64,000 bases of DNA from JBBDJB01 sp040880125 (GCA_040880125.1 JBBDJB010000052.1:186001-250000); one strand, 5' to 3'. Counted from the stretch's first letter, positions 52,659 to 62,044 are shown. Numbers and translations are program-made. Notes: generated by a model not told the origin, from the sequence alone.

Positions 52659-53672
52659 CTACTTCGGCGCCGGCGCGGTGGAATGTGCGGCCTCATCCTG
52701 CTCGACAGGCGCCGGCGCGCCGTCGCCGCTCAGTTCCTGCCGCGTCACTCGGAGCTTGCCTTCGAAGCGCTCCAGTTGCGGCAGCAGGCTGAAAATCATG
52801 TCGTCGATTTCGCGGATCAGCGTCTGAATGCGACCTTCGAAATAGTGGGCCATCACGGCGGCGGGAATTGCCACCGCCAAGCCGGCGAAGGTGGTAACAA
52901 GTGCCACGTAAATGCCCTCGGCCAGCGCTTCGGCCTTGTTGGCCCCCACCGGCAGGTTGGCCGTGGCGAAGAAGGCCTGGATCATCCCCCACACCGTTCC
53001 CAACAGCCCCAGCAGCGGGCAAACGGCAGCGGCCAGGTTCAGCGTGCGCACGTTCGAATACAGCCGCGTTGCCTCGCGTTCGCTGGCGTCCGTTACGGTG
53101 CGCTCGACTTCCGAGTGCGGCCGCCCGACCTTCAGCAGCATCGCGCGTATGATCGATGACGTGGTCGAGGGGTGTTGCTGACAAATGCGATAGGCGCGGC
53201 GAGGATCGAAGCCGCCGCGGCTTTGTGACATCGTCGACAGGCTTTCGACCAGTTCGCCGGGAATCACCCGCTGCCGTCGCAGCGAGATCCAGCGCTCGAT
53301 GCTCAGCGCGAGCACGAGAATCGAAATCACGCCGATTGGCACCATCAACCATCCGCCGCGGACGATCAACTCCAACAGATTGACCGCAGGCTCGTCGCCG
53401 ACCGGCACCGGCGCCGGCTCGGCCGCTTCTTCCTCCGCTTCTTCCGTTGCGGCGAGCGCCTCGGCGGCCCGTTGCTCGGCCAGGTCTTCTTCTTGCTGGG
53501 CCGCATCCTGGTCGGGTGGATCGGACTCTTGAGCAAAAGCCTGATTGGCTGTCACCCCCAGCAATAGCATGGCTGCCAACAGGACCGCCGCCGCGACGGA
53601 TCGCCGGCGCTTCGCGCAACCGGGCGGTACTCCGGCCCCGGACTGAAACGTTGGATCGACCTGTTCACGCAT
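52659..53672 (-). CDS. exbB: ExbB/TolQ/MotA-family proton-channel protein with signal peptide
   Basis: The 337-residue protein starts at the ATG at 53672 with a signal-peptide-like segment (SVAAAVLLAAMLLLGVTANQAFAQ). An Ala/Glu-rich stretch (about 50-85) follows. Three membrane segments are recognisable: GGWLMVPIGVISILVLALSIE, TLNLAAAVCPLLGLLGTVWG with MIQAFF after it, and VALVTTFAGLAVAIPAAVMAHYF. The second and third are the conserved MotA/TolQ signature and line the channel. It couples the proton gradient with ExbD. The signal peptide before the usual ExbB start is typical of longer planctomycete versions. Confidence 0.92.
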   Translation of the reverse strand: MREQVDPTFQSGAGVPPGCAKRRRSVAAAVLLAAMLLLGVTANQAFAQESDPPDQDAAQQEEDLAEQRAAEALAATEEAEEEAAEPAPVPVGDEPAVNLLELIVRGGWLMVPIGVISILVLALSIERWISLRRQRVIPGELVESLSTMSQSRGGFDPRRAYRICQQHPSTTSSIIRAMLLKVGRPHSEVERTVTDASEREATRLYSNVRTLNLAAAVCPLLGLLGTVWGMIQAFFATANLPVGANKAEALAEGIYVALVTTFAGLAVAIPAAVMAHYFEGRIQTLIREIDDMIFSLLPQLERFEGKLRVTRQELSGDGAPAPVEQDEAAHSTAPAPK

Positions 53673-53948
53673 CAAGATGTTCTCCCCAGCGGACTGCAAA
53701 AGCTGCACACCACCGGTTGTTGATATCCGGCTCGATCGGCACCACCAGTGAGCAGTATTTCTGCGCATCTACAGAACGCTCTATCCTACCGTCGAGCCAC
53801 CTGGCACAGAAGGGACCGCAGCCCGGTCAGCGCTCCGCCGAGTCGCCGCCGCTTGGGCGAGGTCTTCTCCAGGAACTACGCAGACTTGGCGATTTACGTG
53901 CGAACAACCGCCACGTCTGCAGACGAGACCGATGACCACGGCCACCGG

Positions 53949-56900
53949 CTAACCCCCCAGTGCGGCTACTTTCTGCTTCGCGGCGGGGAGTTTGTCACTG
54001 TTTGGGAATCGCTCGATGAGTTCAGCGAACAGCCGCTTGGCCGCGTCGGGCCGATTTAGCAGTTCCAGGCAGCGGGCCGCCTCGAACGTCGCGTCCGACT
54101 GCCACTGGTGATAAGACTCCGGCGAGTCGGGGTACCCATATCCATAGACTACCTTGAAATACGCCCGCACGGCGTCCTGGTAGTCCTTGTTCGCGAACAT
54201 CAGCTCGCCCGCCATGAACTGAGCGCGAGCGCCAAGTTCAAACTGATTTGTGTCGGCGACTTTCTGGTAGAGATCGAGCGCTCGCTCGTGCTGTTCCAGG
54301 TTCTGCCTTGCCCAGGCTTGCTCATAGAGAACTTCATCGCGGTAGTCGGAGTCGGGTAGCTCCTGCGTCGAACGCTCCAGCAGTTCCAGGCTTTGCTCCC
54401 ACTGCTTCATTTGCGCCGCCGCCTGACCGGCGTGCAGCAGCGCCAGACCGCGCAGTTGATCGCTGGACAGATTGCCCTCGAGCGCCGCAGTGAATCCGGC
54501 CAACGCTTCTTCGTGCATGCCCTGCTGGAACTGCGACTCGGCCAGCATGAGCCGGGCGTCCGCGGCGAGATTCGCGTCGGGATACTCGCCCAGCTGCTGC
54601 CGAAAGGCCTCCGCCGCCTGTTGGTACTGCTTCTGCTGGAAGTGGGACCAGGCGAGCTTGTGCAGCGCCCTTTCTTCCACGGGCGAAGCCGCGGCCTTCT
54701 CGACGGCGATGCGATAGTTCTCCGCCGCCTGCTCGTACTCTTTAGCATCGTAGCGGATCTCGCCGACCCGGAACGCACACTCGGCCGCCAGCGGACTGTC
54801 GCCGTGCTGTTCAACCAGTCGGGCAAAGACGGTCGCCGCCTCGGCCGCCCGGTTCAACTCCACGTGGCACCAACCCAATTCATACAGCACCTTGTCGAGC
54901 GCCTCGTACTCCGGCTGATCGGAGACGATCGTCGAAAACGTGCTGGCTGCCTTGTCGTACTGCTCCAAGCCAGACTCGCACAGCCCGCGCACGTACAGCG
55001 CGTCGAACCGCGCCTTGTCCCGCGGCTCGGTTGACAAGTACGCCTGAATGTCTTCCAGAGCGCCGGTGAAATCCTTCGTCTGCTGGCGAGCGACCGCACG
55101 AGCGTATCGGCCGCGTGGGATCAGTTCGTGCTGCGGATACTTCTCGATCAAGTCGCTCAGTGTGCCGGCGGCGTCGCCAGGATGATCGGTGTTGATCTGC
55201 GCCCAGCCGAGCCCCAACAGCGCGTAAGGTATGAGCGAGCTGTCGGGCCATGTGTCTCGCAGGTGCGCGAACGCGCCGGCGGCCGCAGCAGCATTGCCCG
55301 CCGCTTCATGAAACTCGCCCAGCCGGAAATAGGCCTGATCGAGCGTGCCGCTGTTGGGGAATCGCTCGATCAACTGCTCGGCGGTCGCGATCGCCTCTGG
55401 CAGCTTCCCTTGCGCCCGCTGCGTGCGTGCCAAGAGCAACATGGTGCGGTCCGCGCCGCCGCCCATCGGCTGTGCGGAGAGCGACGCCTGTAGCGACTCA
55501 CCAGCCGCATCGAACTGATCAAGATCGAACTGGCTGCTGCCCAGCACCAGCAGGGCCTCTGCCCGGGCAGAGGCGTCTTCGATCTGCTCAACGGCGCCAC
55601 TCAGCACTTCGACGACCTCCGCATGTTTGCCGGCAAGCTGCAGCGCCACGGCCTGCCGCACCCGCCAGGCGTCGATCTCCGACCGCATGTTGAACTGCTC
55701 GATCAGCCGGGCATATTGGTCGGCCGCCTGCTGGTGATTGCCAAGCTGCAGATTGCTCTCGGCGGCCACTTGCAGCACGTCCGGCGTAAACTCGCTCTGC
55801 TGGCGGTTTGACAGAAACGACTTGGCAAGCTCCAGCGCCCGATCGTACTGGCCGATCTGCAGCGCCGCGAAGCTGGCCATGTAGGCGGCTTCACCGGCCA
55901 GTGAATGTTCGGGAAACTGCTCCGCGAGTGCCTGGTACGCCGCGATCGAGTCGCCACGACGGGCCGGCGTCTCGTACAGCGCGTCAGCCTTGTCGAGCAT
56001 CAGCGGCACGCGAAGCGGGCTTTCGCCGGCTTCGACCAGAGCAGCTTCGGCCGCCTGCAGCGCTTCGGCCGGTTGACTCTGCTTGAGGTAACTCCGCGCG
56101 ATCCAGTGGGCCGCGTCCAATGCGGATTCGCCGCCCTGAGAGCCGGCCCGCTGGAGCCATTGCCGCGCCTGGTCGAAGTTGCCAGCCATGAAGTGGCTCT
56201 TGCCGGCCGCCAATGTCGCGGCCCCGGCGTACGTCGACTGCGGGAATTGCTCGAGAAGCGACGCATACAGCGCCGCGGCCTCGGCAAACTGCTGCAGGTC
56301 GTACAGGCACTGGGCCTGGCGCAAGGTTGCATAGTCGGCCAGCTCGAAGGCGGGCGTATTCGCCGCGGCGGCGAAGTGCTGTTGCGCCTCGGCCGGCTTG
56401 CCGGCGGATAGCAGCACGTCGCCCTGCCGCATGGACACTTCCGTCGCCAGCGGGTCCTGCGGAAACTCGCTGGCAAACCGCGTGTACACCTGGCCCGCGG
56501 CCGCCGTGTTGCCGGTCTCTTGCAGCGCCACCCCCAGACCGTAGATCGCCTTGGCGCGCAGCTCGTGCTGAGGGTGAGCCTGGACCCACTGCCGGTACGC
56601 TTCCACCGCCTGGGCCTTCTCTCCGAGCGAGTACAGCGCCTCGGCCCGATAGAACCGTGCTACGGGCAGTTGTTCGTCTTCGGGGAACTTTTCCGCCATC
56701 GCGGCGAACGTGTCCACGCTACGCCGCAACGCCTCGGCCTGGCCCTGGTTGAACTGTGCCAGCCCCAGGTTGACGTAGCTGGACGGCGTCAGCTCCGATT
56801 GCGGATAATCGCGAATCGCTTGCTGAAAGGTCTGTTCGGCCTGCTGATATTTCTGCTGTTGAAACTGGCAAACGCCCTGGTAGTGCCGGGCCTTGTCGGC

Positions 56901-57116
56901 CAGCGGCTCTTGGGCGAAGCGATCGAGGAAAGTCTTCCACTCCTCTTCGGCCAGCTCGTACAGCCCCTGGTTCTGCAGTGCCACGGCGGCGCGATACTGG
57001 CGGACAGCCGCCGGCGACGATTCGGCGGCCTCTTGCGCGAGCCCCGCTGAGGCCAGCAGCAAGGCCAATAGCCATGCGGCACCGCACGCCAGGAGAACCG
57101 AGAAGGTGCGATGCAT
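53949..57116 (-). CDS. Long secreted tetratricopeptide-repeat protein of the ExbBD cluster
   Basis: The 1055-residue protein starts at the ATG at 57116, with a signal peptide (VLLACGAAWLLALLLASAGLAQ). The rest is more than 20 TPR-like repeats of about 34 residues; examples are ALQNQGLYELAEEEWKTFLD, YQQAEQTFQQAIRDYPQS, SLGEKAQAVEAYRQWVQAHP and EYEQAAENYRIAVEKA. It would form a long solenoid in the periplasm, resembling TolA-like/YbgF proteins that coordinate with Tol-Pal. It is followed by exbB after 276 bases on the same strand and may be the periplasmic partner. The upstream frame to 57260 lacks a signal peptide and is rejected. Confidence 0.86.
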   Translation of the reverse strand: MHRTFSVLLACGAAWLLALLLASAGLAQEAAESSPAAVRQYRAAVALQNQGLYELAEEEWKTFLDRFAQEPLADKARHYQGVCQFQQQKYQQAEQTFQQAIRDYPQSELTPSSYVNLGLAQFNQGQAEALRRSVDTFAAMAEKFPEDEQLPVARFYRAEALYSLGEKAQAVEAYRQWVQAHPQHELRAKAIYGLGVALQETGNTAAAGQVYTRFASEFPQDPLATEVSMRQGDVLLSAGKPAEAQQHFAAAANTPAFELADYATLRQAQCLYDLQQFAEAAALYASLLEQFPQSTYAGAATLAAGKSHFMAGNFDQARQWLQRAGSQGGESALDAAHWIARSYLKQSQPAEALQAAEAALVEAGESPLRVPLMLDKADALYETPARRGDSIAAYQALAEQFPEHSLAGEAAYMASFAALQIGQYDRALELAKSFLSNRQQSEFTPDVLQVAAESNLQLGNHQQAADQYARLIEQFNMRSEIDAWRVRQAVALQLAGKHAEVVEVLSGAVEQIEDASARAEALLVLGSSQFDLDQFDAAGESLQASLSAQPMGGGADRTMLLLARTQRAQGKLPEAIATAEQLIERFPNSGTLDQAYFRLGEFHEAAGNAAAAAGAFAHLRDTWPDSSLIPYALLGLGWAQINTDHPGDAAGTLSDLIEKYPQHELIPRGRYARAVARQQTKDFTGALEDIQAYLSTEPRDKARFDALYVRGLCESGLEQYDKAASTFSTIVSDQPEYEALDKVLYELGWCHVELNRAAEAATVFARLVEQHGDSPLAAECAFRVGEIRYDAKEYEQAAENYRIAVEKAAASPVEERALHKLAWSHFQQKQYQQAAEAFRQQLGEYPDANLAADARLMLAESQFQQGMHEEALAGFTAALEGNLSSDQLRGLALLHAGQAAAQMKQWEQSLELLERSTQELPDSDYRDEVLYEQAWARQNLEQHERALDLYQKVADTNQFELGARAQFMAGELMFANKDYQDAVRAYFKVVYGYGYPDSPESYHQWQSDATFEAARCLELLNRPDAAKRLFAELIERFPNSDKLPAAKQKVAALGG

Positions 57117-57488
57117 CGTATGACCGCTCCTGGTAAGGATAATTCGACTACTTTTCAATACGCGGTGGATGAGTTTTTCAATACGCCTGGATGAGTTGCG
57201 GCGGGTGCCACGGCTCGCTTTGCCCAGCCGTGCTCTGGCGGCCCTCGACGTGCCAAACATCTACTACAACTTTATACGCACGCGGCCCCGGCTCGTGGCG
57301 GCAAGACCGCCGATGATCGCCGGAACTCCGCTCAATCTACTGCCGTCGATAGCCCCAGACAACCTGCCTGTCCCGTCGAGGGTGGCAGTTGTCCACCTCT
57401 GGTGAAAGCCGTATCATGACGCCACCTGGAATCGGCGAATTTGCGCCGGTGAATCGCAGTTTCGAACCTCCGATCAAACAGACGCGCC
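57117..57488. other. Divergent promoter region of the TPR and TerC genes
   Basis: No gene is credible here. It should carry promoters for both the TPR gene (minus strand) and the TerC gene (plus strand). I see no strong promoter hexamers and no conserved yybP-ykoY riboswitch pattern, which often precedes TerC genes. Confidence 0.4.
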
Positions 57489-58475
57489 TTGCTGGAAGTT
57501 ACGACTATACACTGGGTTGCGTTTTGTTCGCTGGTCGCGATTCTGCTCATCCTGGACCTGCTGATCTTCCATCGCCACGCCCACGAGCCGTCGCTCCGCG
57601 AGTCGGCCGGCTGGACCGTTTTCTGGAGCAGCCTCGCGCTGTGCTTCAACGGCCTGATCTGGTGGTGGGGCGGACCCGGACCGGGGATCGATTTTTTCAC
57701 CGGTTACCTGGTCGAGTGGTCGCTCTCGATGGACAACGTCTTCGTGTTCATCGTCATCTTTGCCTACTTCCGCGTGCCGCTGAAGTACCAGTACCGGGTT
57801 CTCTTCTGGGGCATCCTCGGCGCCATCGCCATGCGACTGACGTTTATCCTCATCGCGGGCGAACTGCTGGAACGCTTCGATTGGGTGCTCTATCTGTTTG
57901 GTGCATTCCTGCTGTACACAGGCGTGAAGCTGGCCTTCGCCCACGGCAGCGAGTCCTCGCCCGAGAATAACATCGTCATCCGCACCGCACGGCGGGTTCT
58001 GCCGGTTTCTGCCACCGCCCACGGCGATAAGTTCTTCGTCCGAGAGGGCGGACGCTTGATGGTCACCCCGCTGTTTCTTGTGCTGTTGGCGGTCGAGAGC
58101 ACCGACGTAGTGTTCGCCGTCGACAGCGTTCCGGCCATCTTCGGCATCACGGACGACCCATTCATCGTGTTTACGTCAAACGTCTTCGCGATCATGGGCC
58201 TGCGGGCCTTGTACTTCCTGCTGGCGGGCGTAGTGGACATGTTCCGCTATCTCAGCTACGGCCTGGCCGCCGTGCTGGTCTTTATCGGAGCGAAGATGCT
58301 GCTGCACGACTTCATCCACCTGCCGAACTGGGCCTCGCTGGCGGTGATCGCCTCGCTACTATCCATCTCGATCATTGCGTCGCTGATCGCCGCCCGGCGC
58401 AATCCCACTCCGCCGCATCCCGACGCGGTCCAGCCGCTGCCCGCCGAACCGGAACCCGAGCCGCGCGGCAAGTAG
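57489..58475 (+). CDS. TerC/Alx-family membrane protein (putative manganese exporter)
   Basis: The 328-residue protein has about seven to nine transmembrane helices. The two TerC acidic motifs are both present: EWSLSMDNVFVFIVIFAYF and LLAVESTDVVFAVDSVPAIFGIT, whose Asp residues bind metal. FTSNVFAIMGLRALYFLLAG follows. Members such as Alx export Mn, and others act during tellurite or metalloprotein loading. The C-terminal tail is Pro/Glu-rich. The start is a TTG at 57489, since the product then begins MLEVTTIHWVAF as in the family. Confidence 0.92.
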   Translation: MLEVTTIHWVAFCSLVAILLILDLLIFHRHAHEPSLRESAGWTVFWSSLALCFNGLIWWWGGPGPGIDFFTGYLVEWSLSMDNVFVFIVIFAYFRVPLKYQYRVLFWGILGAIAMRLTFILIAGELLERFDWVLYLFGAFLLYTGVKLAFAHGSESSPENNIVIRTARRVLPVSATAHGDKFFVREGGRLMVTPLFLVLLAVESTDVVFAVDSVPAIFGITDDPFIVFTSNVFAIMGLRALYFLLAGVVDMFRYLSYGLAAVLVFIGAKMLLHDFIHLPNWASLAVIASLLSISIIASLIAARRNPTPPHPDAVQPLPAEPEPEPRGK

Positions 58476-58477
58476 GG

Positions 58478-58540
<63 letters not shown>

Positions 58541-58753
58541 GTGGCGCGGGGTGTGACGTGCCGGAGGTGTAGCTGAACGCTTCTCCGACATTAGTCGCAA
58601 GCATACCAACCGAACCCCGGACCCCGAACCCCGCCCTCCGCCCTCCGCGCGGTGTTATGATAGACGGCAATCCTTGGCCGTTCGCCTGCCGGCAACGCAG
58701 GCCGGCATGCGTGCCGCTTATCAAAACTCTCCCCGAATGGAAGTTGTCCCAGC

Positions 58754-59731
58754 GTGAAACAGATTCTCATCACCGGCGGCGCCGGATTCATCGGCAGTCA
58801 TCTGGCCGACACCCTGTTGGCGCGGGGACATCGCGTCACGGTGGTCGACAACGAGTCGGCCGGATCGCCGGATAACCTTCAAGCGGCCGGTCGACATTTC
58901 GACTTCCAGTACGTCCGCGGCGCCGTCGAAGACCGGCCGCTGATGCGTGAGCTGCTGGCCGATGTCGACGAGGTCTATCACTTGGCCGCGCCCGAAGGCG
59001 TCGAGCGGCTGGCCCGGCTGCCGGCCAGGGTGATTCAAAAACAATGGCGGGCGCTGGACGGGTTGGTGTCGGAGATGGCCCGCCGCCACAAGTCGGGCCC
59101 CCCCGTGAAGTGGTTCTTCGCCAGCAGCGGGGATGTCTACGGCTGCCGCTCCAGCGATTCATTCTCGGAGGACGAGCCGCTCAGCTTCGGGCCGGTTTCG
59201 GACGTCGGTCAGGCGGCCGGCGCGTCCAAGGCGCTGGGCGAGTTTCTCGCCCTGGCGGCACAGCGGCAGCATGGCCTGCCGGTGATTATCGGCAGGCTCT
59301 TTAACGTGGCCGGCCCACGCCAGTCGGCCCGCTGGGGCAAGGTCGTGCCGCGCCTGGTGAGCTGCGCACTGGAGGGTCGCGCGCCGGTCGTGCACGACGA
59401 CGGCGGCCAGACGCGGGCGTTTCTGCACGTGGCCGACGCTTGCGAGGCGATCGCCGATCTGATGGAGAACGGCACCGTGACAGGCAATGTCTTCAACATC
59501 GGCGGCGAACGGCCCATCAGTATTTTTCAACTGGCCGAACGAGTCGTCGCCGCCGTCGACGCGAAGCTGGACATCGAGTTTGAAAGCTACCGCAACACGT
59601 ACGGCGAAGGTTTTGCCGCAGTCCGCCATCGCATGGCCGATCTGACCCGGCTCAAGCAGACGATTCATTTCGCGCCGCAACACGACCTCGACGTGATTGT
59701 GACGGAAGTCATCGAGTGGCTGCGGGCATAG
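58754..59731 (+). CDS. NAD-dependent epimerase/dehydratase (SDR) with altered catalytic motif
   Basis: The 325-residue protein starts at the GTG at 58754 and opens with TGGAGFIGSHLADTLLARGH, the NAD-binding Rossmann motif. FFASSGDVYGC corresponds to the catalytic Ser/Thr region, and RLFNVAGPRQSARWGKVVPR to substrate binding. The usual YxxxK is changed: the segment reads QAAGASKALGEF. It keeps the Lys (residue 159) and has Ala155 where the Tyr should be. HDDGGQTRAFLHVADACEA supports the extended SDR fold. It may be an epimerase with altered activity or a non-enzymatic regulator. Sugar nucleotide substrate is unknown. Confidence 0.9.
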   Translation: MKQILITGGAGFIGSHLADTLLARGHRVTVVDNESAGSPDNLQAAGRHFDFQYVRGAVEDRPLMRELLADVDEVYHLAAPEGVERLARLPARVIQKQWRALDGLVSEMARRHKSGPPVKWFFASSGDVYGCRSSDSFSEDEPLSFGPVSDVGQAAGASKALGEFLALAAQRQHGLPVIIGRLFNVAGPRQSARWGKVVPRLVSCALEGRAPVVHDDGGQTRAFLHVADACEAIADLMENGTVTGNVFNIGGERPISIFQLAERVVAAVDAKLDIEFESYRNTYGEGFAAVRHRMADLTRLKQTIHFAPQHDLDVIVTEVIEWLRA

Positions 59732-59739
59732 CCATTTTG

Positions 59740-59790
59740 GTGGCACGGACATTCCTGTCTGTGCGCAGGCTGAATTGCGGACAATTCAGC
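59740..59790. repeat. Adjacent copies of the GTGGCAC and GCTGAATT repeat families
   Basis: GTGGCACGGACATTCCTG at 59740-59757 (one base different from the common core) is followed by GCTGAATT..CAATTCAGC (59769-59790). The pairing of both families next to each other also occurs at 1236-1272 and 1352-1432. Confidence 0.75.
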
Positions 59791-59881
59791 CTCCCCGCCG
59801 GCGACCGCCACCACGCGATCAACGAGCTCGATCGGCTTTACACGCCCTGAAACGATTTCATATTTTGATGTGAAAAAGTAG

Positions 59882-59909
59882 TTGCAAAATCGCCCCTGCC
59901 GTGTACAAT
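59882..59909 (+). promoter_or_regulatory. Sigma-70-type promoter
   Basis: TTGCAA (59882-59887) and TACAAT (59904-59909) are separated by 16 bases. These match the -35/-10 consensus well for this GC-rich genome, and the region just upstream is AT-rich. Transcription should start near 59916. Confidence 0.55.
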
Positions 59910-59915
59910 ATGGAC

Positions 59916-60106
59916 ACCGGGTGTCCGGCCTGCTGACGGCACGTATTGGGAGGCCGCCTTCGGCGATTCCCGACGACGCAGATCCGCCATAGCACGCGAC
60001 GCCGTCGCAGAGACAAGCTGACTTTTTAAACACTTGAAAAAAGCCGGGGGTTCAAAAAAGGTGCCGCTTCACGCGGCTGGCGCAGTGTGGGGCACTGCCT
60101 TTTTTT
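59916..60106 (+). ncRNA. Candidate small RNA ahead of the prepilin gene
   Basis: About 190 bases lie between the promoter and a terminator, without a good gene. It holds several short hairpins: GGACAC/GTGTCC near 59921, GCGAC/GTCGC near 59997. It also has poly-A stretches (GAAAAAAG, CAAAAAAG), which could act as protein-binding sites. The end is a terminator at 60082-60106. It resembles no family known to me. Alternatively it is an attenuated leader of the prepilin gene. Confidence 0.4.
60082..60106 (+). terminator. Intrinsic terminator
   Basis: GCAGTG (60082-60087) pairs with CACTGC (60093-60098) around a 5-base loop TGGGG, followed by C and seven T (60100-60106). It ends plus-strand transcription between the SDR gene and the prepilin gene. 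Confidence 0.8.
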
Positions 60107-60324
60107 CAACAGAAACGGGTTCCCCGGTAAGGGGGCGTTCAAAAAAGGGTGGGAAACCACCACGCTCACAAGTTCACGACCAAACGAAATGACTCCATAC
60201 GACGGCGCTTCACCCCACCAAGCGGTGCTTGACGCTCCGTCCGGGTCGCGGTGACAATACATAAGTGGCGGGCCGGCCAATCGGGGGCGGCCTCTCTTCA
60301 CGGCCCGCTGCCAGGAGAAGTTCA

Positions 60325-61929
60325 ATGCTCCGGCTTCACTCGACCGCTCGTTCCGAGCGGCCTATTGCCATGCCACTCGCACGGCCGATCGCCGCGCGCT
60401 GCGGACTGACGCTCATCGAAATGCTGGTGGCGATGTCCATCACGCTATTGATGATGGCTTCTGTCGTGACGATCTTCGACCAGTTCGGCCGGGGCGTGAA
60501 CGACAGCCGCGCCACGCTCGAAATGACCAGCCGCCTGCGAGACGTCCGCAATCGGCTGCAATCGGATCTGGCCGGCCTGACCTGCCCGGCAGTCCCCTGG
60601 CAGCGGCCCGAGTCGGGTGTGGGATATCTCGAGATCTTCGAGGGGAGCAATACCGACTACGATCCCACGATCCTCAACAAGCCATCCGAAGTGGGCACGC
60701 CGCTCGACCCCAGCGAGAGCATCCTTCCCCCCAACGCCCGGGGTACTTTCGATCCCGAAGACGGCCCCTTCGGGCTGGGGGACGCCGACGACATTCTGAT
60801 GATGACGGTTCGCAGCCCGGACCGGCCGTTTGTCGGACGGATGCGCGTGCCGGTGTTGCCGTCTGGATTTCAGACCGTCTCCATCCAGTCGCACGTTGCG
60901 GAAGTTATCTGGTACGCCGTGGAAAATCCCGTGGATGGGTCGCTGGGCGAACCGGGCATGCGGACGCTGTATCGCCGCATCCTGCTGGTTATGCCCGGAG
61001 CTGAGTATCGCCCCCCGGGATCACCGACTTCGGTCCCGCTTCTTCAAGCCGCCACTGGCTACGATGAATTTAATTTCTATTCACACTACGACGTCTCCGC
61101 CCGGCGTGATGCCACCGGACGCTGGATCCCCAACACACTGGCGGATTTGACCAAGCGCGAGAACCGCTTTGCCCATGGCACTTTCCCGCAGGATCCAAGG
61201 GAATTCCCGTTTTGGCTGCGCGCCGATGCTTTGCGCAGTCACAGGCCGATCTACAACCGGAGGGCCAACGGAGCCAGTGCCTTGCGGCCTTTTGGTGAGC
61301 CGTTCGCCCAGGGGCATCCCGAATGGGCCCTCCGCGCCGGCGAAGACGTGATCATGACCGATATTCTCGGCTTCGACATTCGCGTCTACGATCCTCAGGC
61401 GCCGATGTACGAGGTTCCGCTTGACGGAAGCACGACGACAGTCGCTCCCGGAGACCCCGGTTGGCCGCCAGAGGGCGGCAATCTCAACAACCCGGCGGGA
61501 CTCGGCGCGTATGTGGACTTGGGCTACGCCTTTCGCCGTGAGCATTCGCCAGTCTATGGCCTATTCCCGGCATTTTCCGGGCTAACCGGCACCGTCGTCA
61601 CGCCCTTTAGCGCCCGACCGGGACCCTTGCACCGGGGCGTCCAGGGCACACCCGGCACATATACCCTCGGTGCTTGGTTCTACGACACCTGGTCGTTCCA
61701 CTACGAGCATGACGGCATCAGTCAGGACGGCCCGGACGGAATCGACGAAGGCACCGACGGCTTCAACAGCGATCTGGTGAATTCCGCGGTCGACGACATG
61801 TCGGAATTCGAGACGTCGCCGCCATATCCGGTGCCTTTGCAGGGCGTCGAAATCAAGATCCGCGCGTACGAACGCTTCAGCCGGCAGATTCGCGAGGTCA
61901 CCGTCCGCCAAGACTTCGCCACGCAGTAG
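60325..61929 (+). CDS. Large type IV prepilin-like protein
   Basis: The 534-residue protein has the type III signal of prepilins: a leader ending at Gly27, followed by LTLIEMLVAMSITLLMMASVV with Glu at +5 of the mature form and a hydrophobic helix. A Shine-Dalgarno sequence AGGAGAAG lies five bases before the ATG at 60325. The rest is beta-rich and much longer than ordinary pilins (about 150-200), with GspJ-like features (LRDVRNRLQSDLAGL). It is probably a minor pseudopilin of a type II secretion or pilus system. No peptidase or other pilus genes lie next to it. Confidence 0.85.
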   Translation: MLRLHSTARSERPIAMPLARPIAARCGLTLIEMLVAMSITLLMMASVVTIFDQFGRGVNDSRATLEMTSRLRDVRNRLQSDLAGLTCPAVPWQRPESGVGYLEIFEGSNTDYDPTILNKPSEVGTPLDPSESILPPNARGTFDPEDGPFGLGDADDILMMTVRSPDRPFVGRMRVPVLPSGFQTVSIQSHVAEVIWYAVENPVDGSLGEPGMRTLYRRILLVMPGAEYRPPGSPTSVPLLQAATGYDEFNFYSHYDVSARRDATGRWIPNTLADLTKRENRFAHGTFPQDPREFPFWLRADALRSHRPIYNRRANGASALRPFGEPFAQGHPEWALRAGEDVIMTDILGFDIRVYDPQAPMYEVPLDGSTTTVAPGDPGWPPEGGNLNNPAGLGAYVDLGYAFRREHSPVYGLFPAFSGLTGTVVTPFSARPGPLHRGVQGTPGTYTLGAWFYDTWSFHYEHDGISQDGPDGIDEGTDGFNSDLVNSAVDDMSEFETSPPYPVPLQGVEIKIRAYERFSRQIREVTVRQDFATQ

Positions 61930-62044
61930 TTCTCCGCCCGATACCGCAAGAGAGGTGCCGCACAGAGGCGTCGTGGCGGAAAAGGTTCCACGGAGCGGCG
62001 CCACTCCAGCACGAAGCCCGCTCCACTCTCCCACCATTTTCGCC

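Noticed and set aside
57300..57488. yybP-ykoY manganese riboswitch before terC
   Set aside because: The conserved loop sequences of that riboswitch are not present.
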